DNA from: Biomphalaria glabrata
Taxonomy: Eukaryota > Mollusca > Gastropoda > Planorbidae
Reading direction: 5' to 3'
Length of the DNA: 64,000 nt
NCBI RefSeq assembly: GCF_947242115.1
Contig: NC_074723.1
Coordinates: 17,573,001 to 17,637,000 of the forward strand
The position numbers and the translations under genes were made by a program. The notes beneath the pieces were generated by a model. That model was not told the origin of the DNA, ran no database searches, and saw only the letters and a list, made by a program, of their open reading frames with translations. Every line of letters begins with the position of its first letter. Positions within the stretch are counted from its first letter, which is position 1. This document shows positions 61,073 through 64,000 of this stretch, piece by piece.

Positions 61073-62685
61073 TAGGCTTTGACATAATAATAATTTATTT
61101 TTTGTTAGAATACAGCCCCACTTTCCATTATGCTTTGTGTACCTAATATAATAATGTCATACTTTTAGCAATTGGTAAATTAATGTTAAGTGTACAATTT
61201 ATTTATTTTCTATTACAATAATAGAAAGGCAGCACTGTCCCTAATACACCAAGCAAGATGATTATAATTATTTGACACATCCACTTAAGGCTTAATCCTT
61301 CAAGGATTCGCTTACTCTACTCAACTCAAACATGACATTTAAAGCTATTCAAGTATTAAATCTATAGCTGTGAATGCAATTAGTTCAGTAAAAGATTTCT
61401 TTTACTCATCAATTAGTTACAGCAAGTAAATCTATTAGAATTTCACTCATATATTTCTCATATAAAAATAGCAACAGTACAACTACTATGTCAAATCAAT
61501 CAATTTTTATTTACAAAAGAAGCAAAATAAAATTACCAGGAAAAGTTCCAAAAAGAAAACAAGAAAAGCTTCTTAAAATATTTAACATAATATATTTAAA
61601 ATACCAGTCATTAAAAGAAAAATACTTGAATGAAATTCAAACCAAATATTCTTACTAAATGAGTTACTAGCAGAACTTTGATACAAATGTATGCATGGTA
61701 AAACATAGACAAATCTGACTTAATGAAAAAGTTTGTTTATTTTATCAAGGCAAAAAATGTAGAGCTTGTCATTTTCTTTTCTACAAAATTCAGCTATTTA
61801 ATGTTTGTGCCAAAAAAAAAAAAAAAAAAAACAATATCTATACACAAACAGATGACAACTGTAATCCAATCTTATCCAATGATACACAGTGCCTAAGTTT
61901 TAATACAAATCTACCATATCAAAAGCAAGATGAGTGAAATCCAAAATATGCATAATACATCGTGTATCTAGAAGACATCAAATATTTACAGGACAATATA
62001 TCTAATAACTTGTGCATTGTCATCTAATGCAAAACAATTTAGACAAAATGAAACTCAATTATATCAGTGCATTTGAAATCAAGTAGCCTTTTCACATTAA
62101 CATAACAAACACACCTTTATTTTGAATCATTCACTGCCTTTACAAAGCTTCCAATATTTGACATTCCAATTCAAAATACATTGTTGCTACTCAGAATGTT
62201 ACTATAAAGTGGTAAATATGATAGTTATCTTCTTTTTTTTTTTAGCCATCAAAATTAATTATAAAATTTCCAAAAAAAAAAAAAATTCTTGTAACAAAAG
62301 TATAATTTAAACTAACAGTATTGATACTTCAAAGTTGGTCAGATCTGGAATTTTCTTCTCTAAAAAAGAAGGCTATAAGAAAAAGATAATGGTACTTAAA
62401 ATATCTACTGCATACAAAAAAAAACAACAACACATTATTTTCTTTCCAATTCTGACATTGTGGAATCTAATATAATTTAGAGCAAGCTATTTCACCTATC
62501 TAAACAAAAGCTTTTGTTCACATGTCCTTCTGATTAATTTAGTCAGTTTTAATGTTAACCATTGGGCTAACACAACAATTACCTTTGAAAATCCTTATTA
62601 CTGTTTTGTGAGCATTTTATGCTTTAATTAATACTAATAAACAAATAAACAACATATGCTGCCTCTAAAAATGCTGGCTTGAAAT
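61073..62685. other. Likely TAF10 3' UTR and intergenic DNA
   Basis: AT-rich with poly(A) and poly(T) runs (61813-61831, 62230-62242). Many possible minus-strand polyadenylation signals are present. No gene was recognised. Confidence 0.5.
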
Positions 62686-62775
62686 TTATACAAAATAAAT
62701 TGGTTTTTTGACATTGATTCCATACTCTGCAAGAGCAGGAGTCAGATCTTCCATTTGTAAAGTCATTTTCTTGTC
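62686..62775 (-). CDS. TAF10: TFIID subunit TAF10, last coding exon
   Basis: A 90-nt minus-strand exon after acceptor TTATTTTTCAG codes DKKMTLQMEDLTPALAEYGI, then NVKKPIYFV and a TAA. Human TAF10 ends with KYTLTMEDLTPALSEYGINV and KKPHYFT, so this is its C terminus, at the end of the histone-fold region. TAF10 is shared by TFIID and SAGA. The upstream exons were not found in the last 1.2 kb and probably lie beyond the right edge. It is convergent with UBIAD1, 8.4 kb away. Confidence 0.87.
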   Translation of the reverse strand, partial: DKKMTLQMEDLTPALAEYGINVKKPIYFV

Positions 62776-64000
62776 CTGAAAAATAACAATTGAACATACA
62801 TCAAATTAAGCTACCATCATAAAATCAGGTTTGGTTAAAGAGCTAAGAAAGTAAGAATATATATATACTATTTGTGTGCATTAAATCAGTAATTATGTTT
62901 TGTTTTTATTTTGGCCAGATGGTAAAATAAGATATCCAGTCAGAGCTAGAGCAAATACCTATATGTCTAGTAAATAGCTATTTACTGAAAATTTTGCAAA
63001 AACTTCTAAATAGCAAACCTATGTTATATTTTAATTTTACTTTTTTTTTCACCTTAAACTTTATTACTCATTAATGAATGAAAGTTGATTAGCATTTACT
63101 AACAGATATTATAAACTAATCTGTGTAACTTGTTTGTCGATGTAGAATATTTACATCTAAAGCTCTCAAAGGTAAAGTGCCATCTGGGTTGTATAGTAGG
63201 TAGATTTATGTCTTCATTTTTTCAGACCATCAACTGGATATCAGGCTCATGTTTTTAAAAGCCCCAATCAACTTGTGGTACTGGTATTCTATGGTACTTT
63301 GCTCACATAATATTTAAAATAACAATTAAATAATTTACTGATATTGTTTAATATTGATTATTAAAAATGAATAATTATTCCTGAAAAATGTGTTTCTTTT
63401 TATATAAATTTCTTAATAAACCCTTAAGCCTATGGCTCTACAGTAAGATCCTCAGGGCTCACAAAGACTTTTCTGCAAGGAAGAGTAGCAGGGAAAAGGA
63501 GAATTTGACAAAGGAATAGATTAGTCAGTCTATTGAAGAAGTTCCAATTCTGCCAAAAGACAAAAAGAATAGAGAGAGAAAGATGACTGACAGACTAGAA
63601 GACTTAAAGAAAAAAGTAAATTAATCAGAGGAATCATTGAGAACTTTTCATTTATTGTAAGATTTTAATTTTAACTCAAATCCCCATCTTTTGCAAAAAT
63701 TCATTCATCAATGTTAGTTTTGTTTGTTTGTTTGAATAAACATGAAAAAAGTAAATACAATGTTTCAAGAAGTTTGTTTAGAAAATTTTAATCCATTTCA
63801 ATGATCAGAATAGCTCTCCATGTATATACACTTATTTGTTTTTATTGACTTTTATCAGTGGCATTTCAAAGTCCATAACAAGGTTTATTTTTTTTTTTAA
63901 ACTTTACCTATCCAGCACAGCTAGTGACTACTAAAAGAATATATACAATTTTAAAATTGCTTCTGCATAATCAACATGTGTAAAAATAATATTTTGATTA
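62776..64000. other. Probably last intron of TAF10
   Basis: No TAF10-like exon could be read on the minus strand. Nothing else was recognised. Confidence 0.5.

Overview
The window looks like nuclear DNA of a gastropod mollusc, probably a freshwater pulmonate snail. That placement is an inference from AT-rich, intron-heavy sequence, many 'tctagatctagatct' stretches, several tRNA-derived SINEs, LINE 3' fragments and hAT remnants, together with a UBIAD1 that is clearly animal. There is no bacterial-style gene organisation. Most long open frames are chance or transposon-derived. The real host genes are spliced and had to be rebuilt exon by exon.

Left part (1-30.5 kb, minus strand): two tandem genes of the SLC17 anion transporter family (sialin/VGLUT-like). 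The first (gene A) shows only its first three exons (2509 down to 376) and runs off the left edge. The second (gene B) is complete: 12 coding exons between 30529 and 4958 with consistent splice phases, giving an uninterrupted 521-residue, 12-helix protein. Its introns hold a 3.8-kb array of a 32-bp unit, a 39-bp array, a 41-bp array made from the end of gene B's own exon 4, nested hAT/MITE insertions, SINEs and LINE fragments.

Middle (30.5-51 kb): a small two-exon plus-strand gene (35417-35501 joined to 40607-40908) encodes a 128-residue secreted-then-anchored cysteine-rich protein that resembles a TNF-receptor cysteine-rich domain with almost no cytoplasmic tail. Around it are dispersed repeats, a tandem duplication in which one copy keeps the empty site of a SINE insertion, a (TA)n hairpin, a broken LINE (44.2-48.2 kb) carrying a 1.6-kb hAT element with an 8-bp target duplication, and a TTAA-flanked element with a THAP domain (Kolobok-like).

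Right part (51.6-64 kb): UBIAD1 (menaquinone-4/prenyl transferase) lies on the plus strand in two coding exons. The last exon of TAF10 lies convergently on the minus strand at 62775-62686. Between them are UBIAD1 3' sequence, a palindromic MITE, a CR1/L2-like LINE fragment and a SINE.

The genes do not form a pathway. The main results are the recovered spliced genes, the unusual substitutions in the SLC17 transporter, the TNFR-like mini-receptor and the exon-derived minisatellite.
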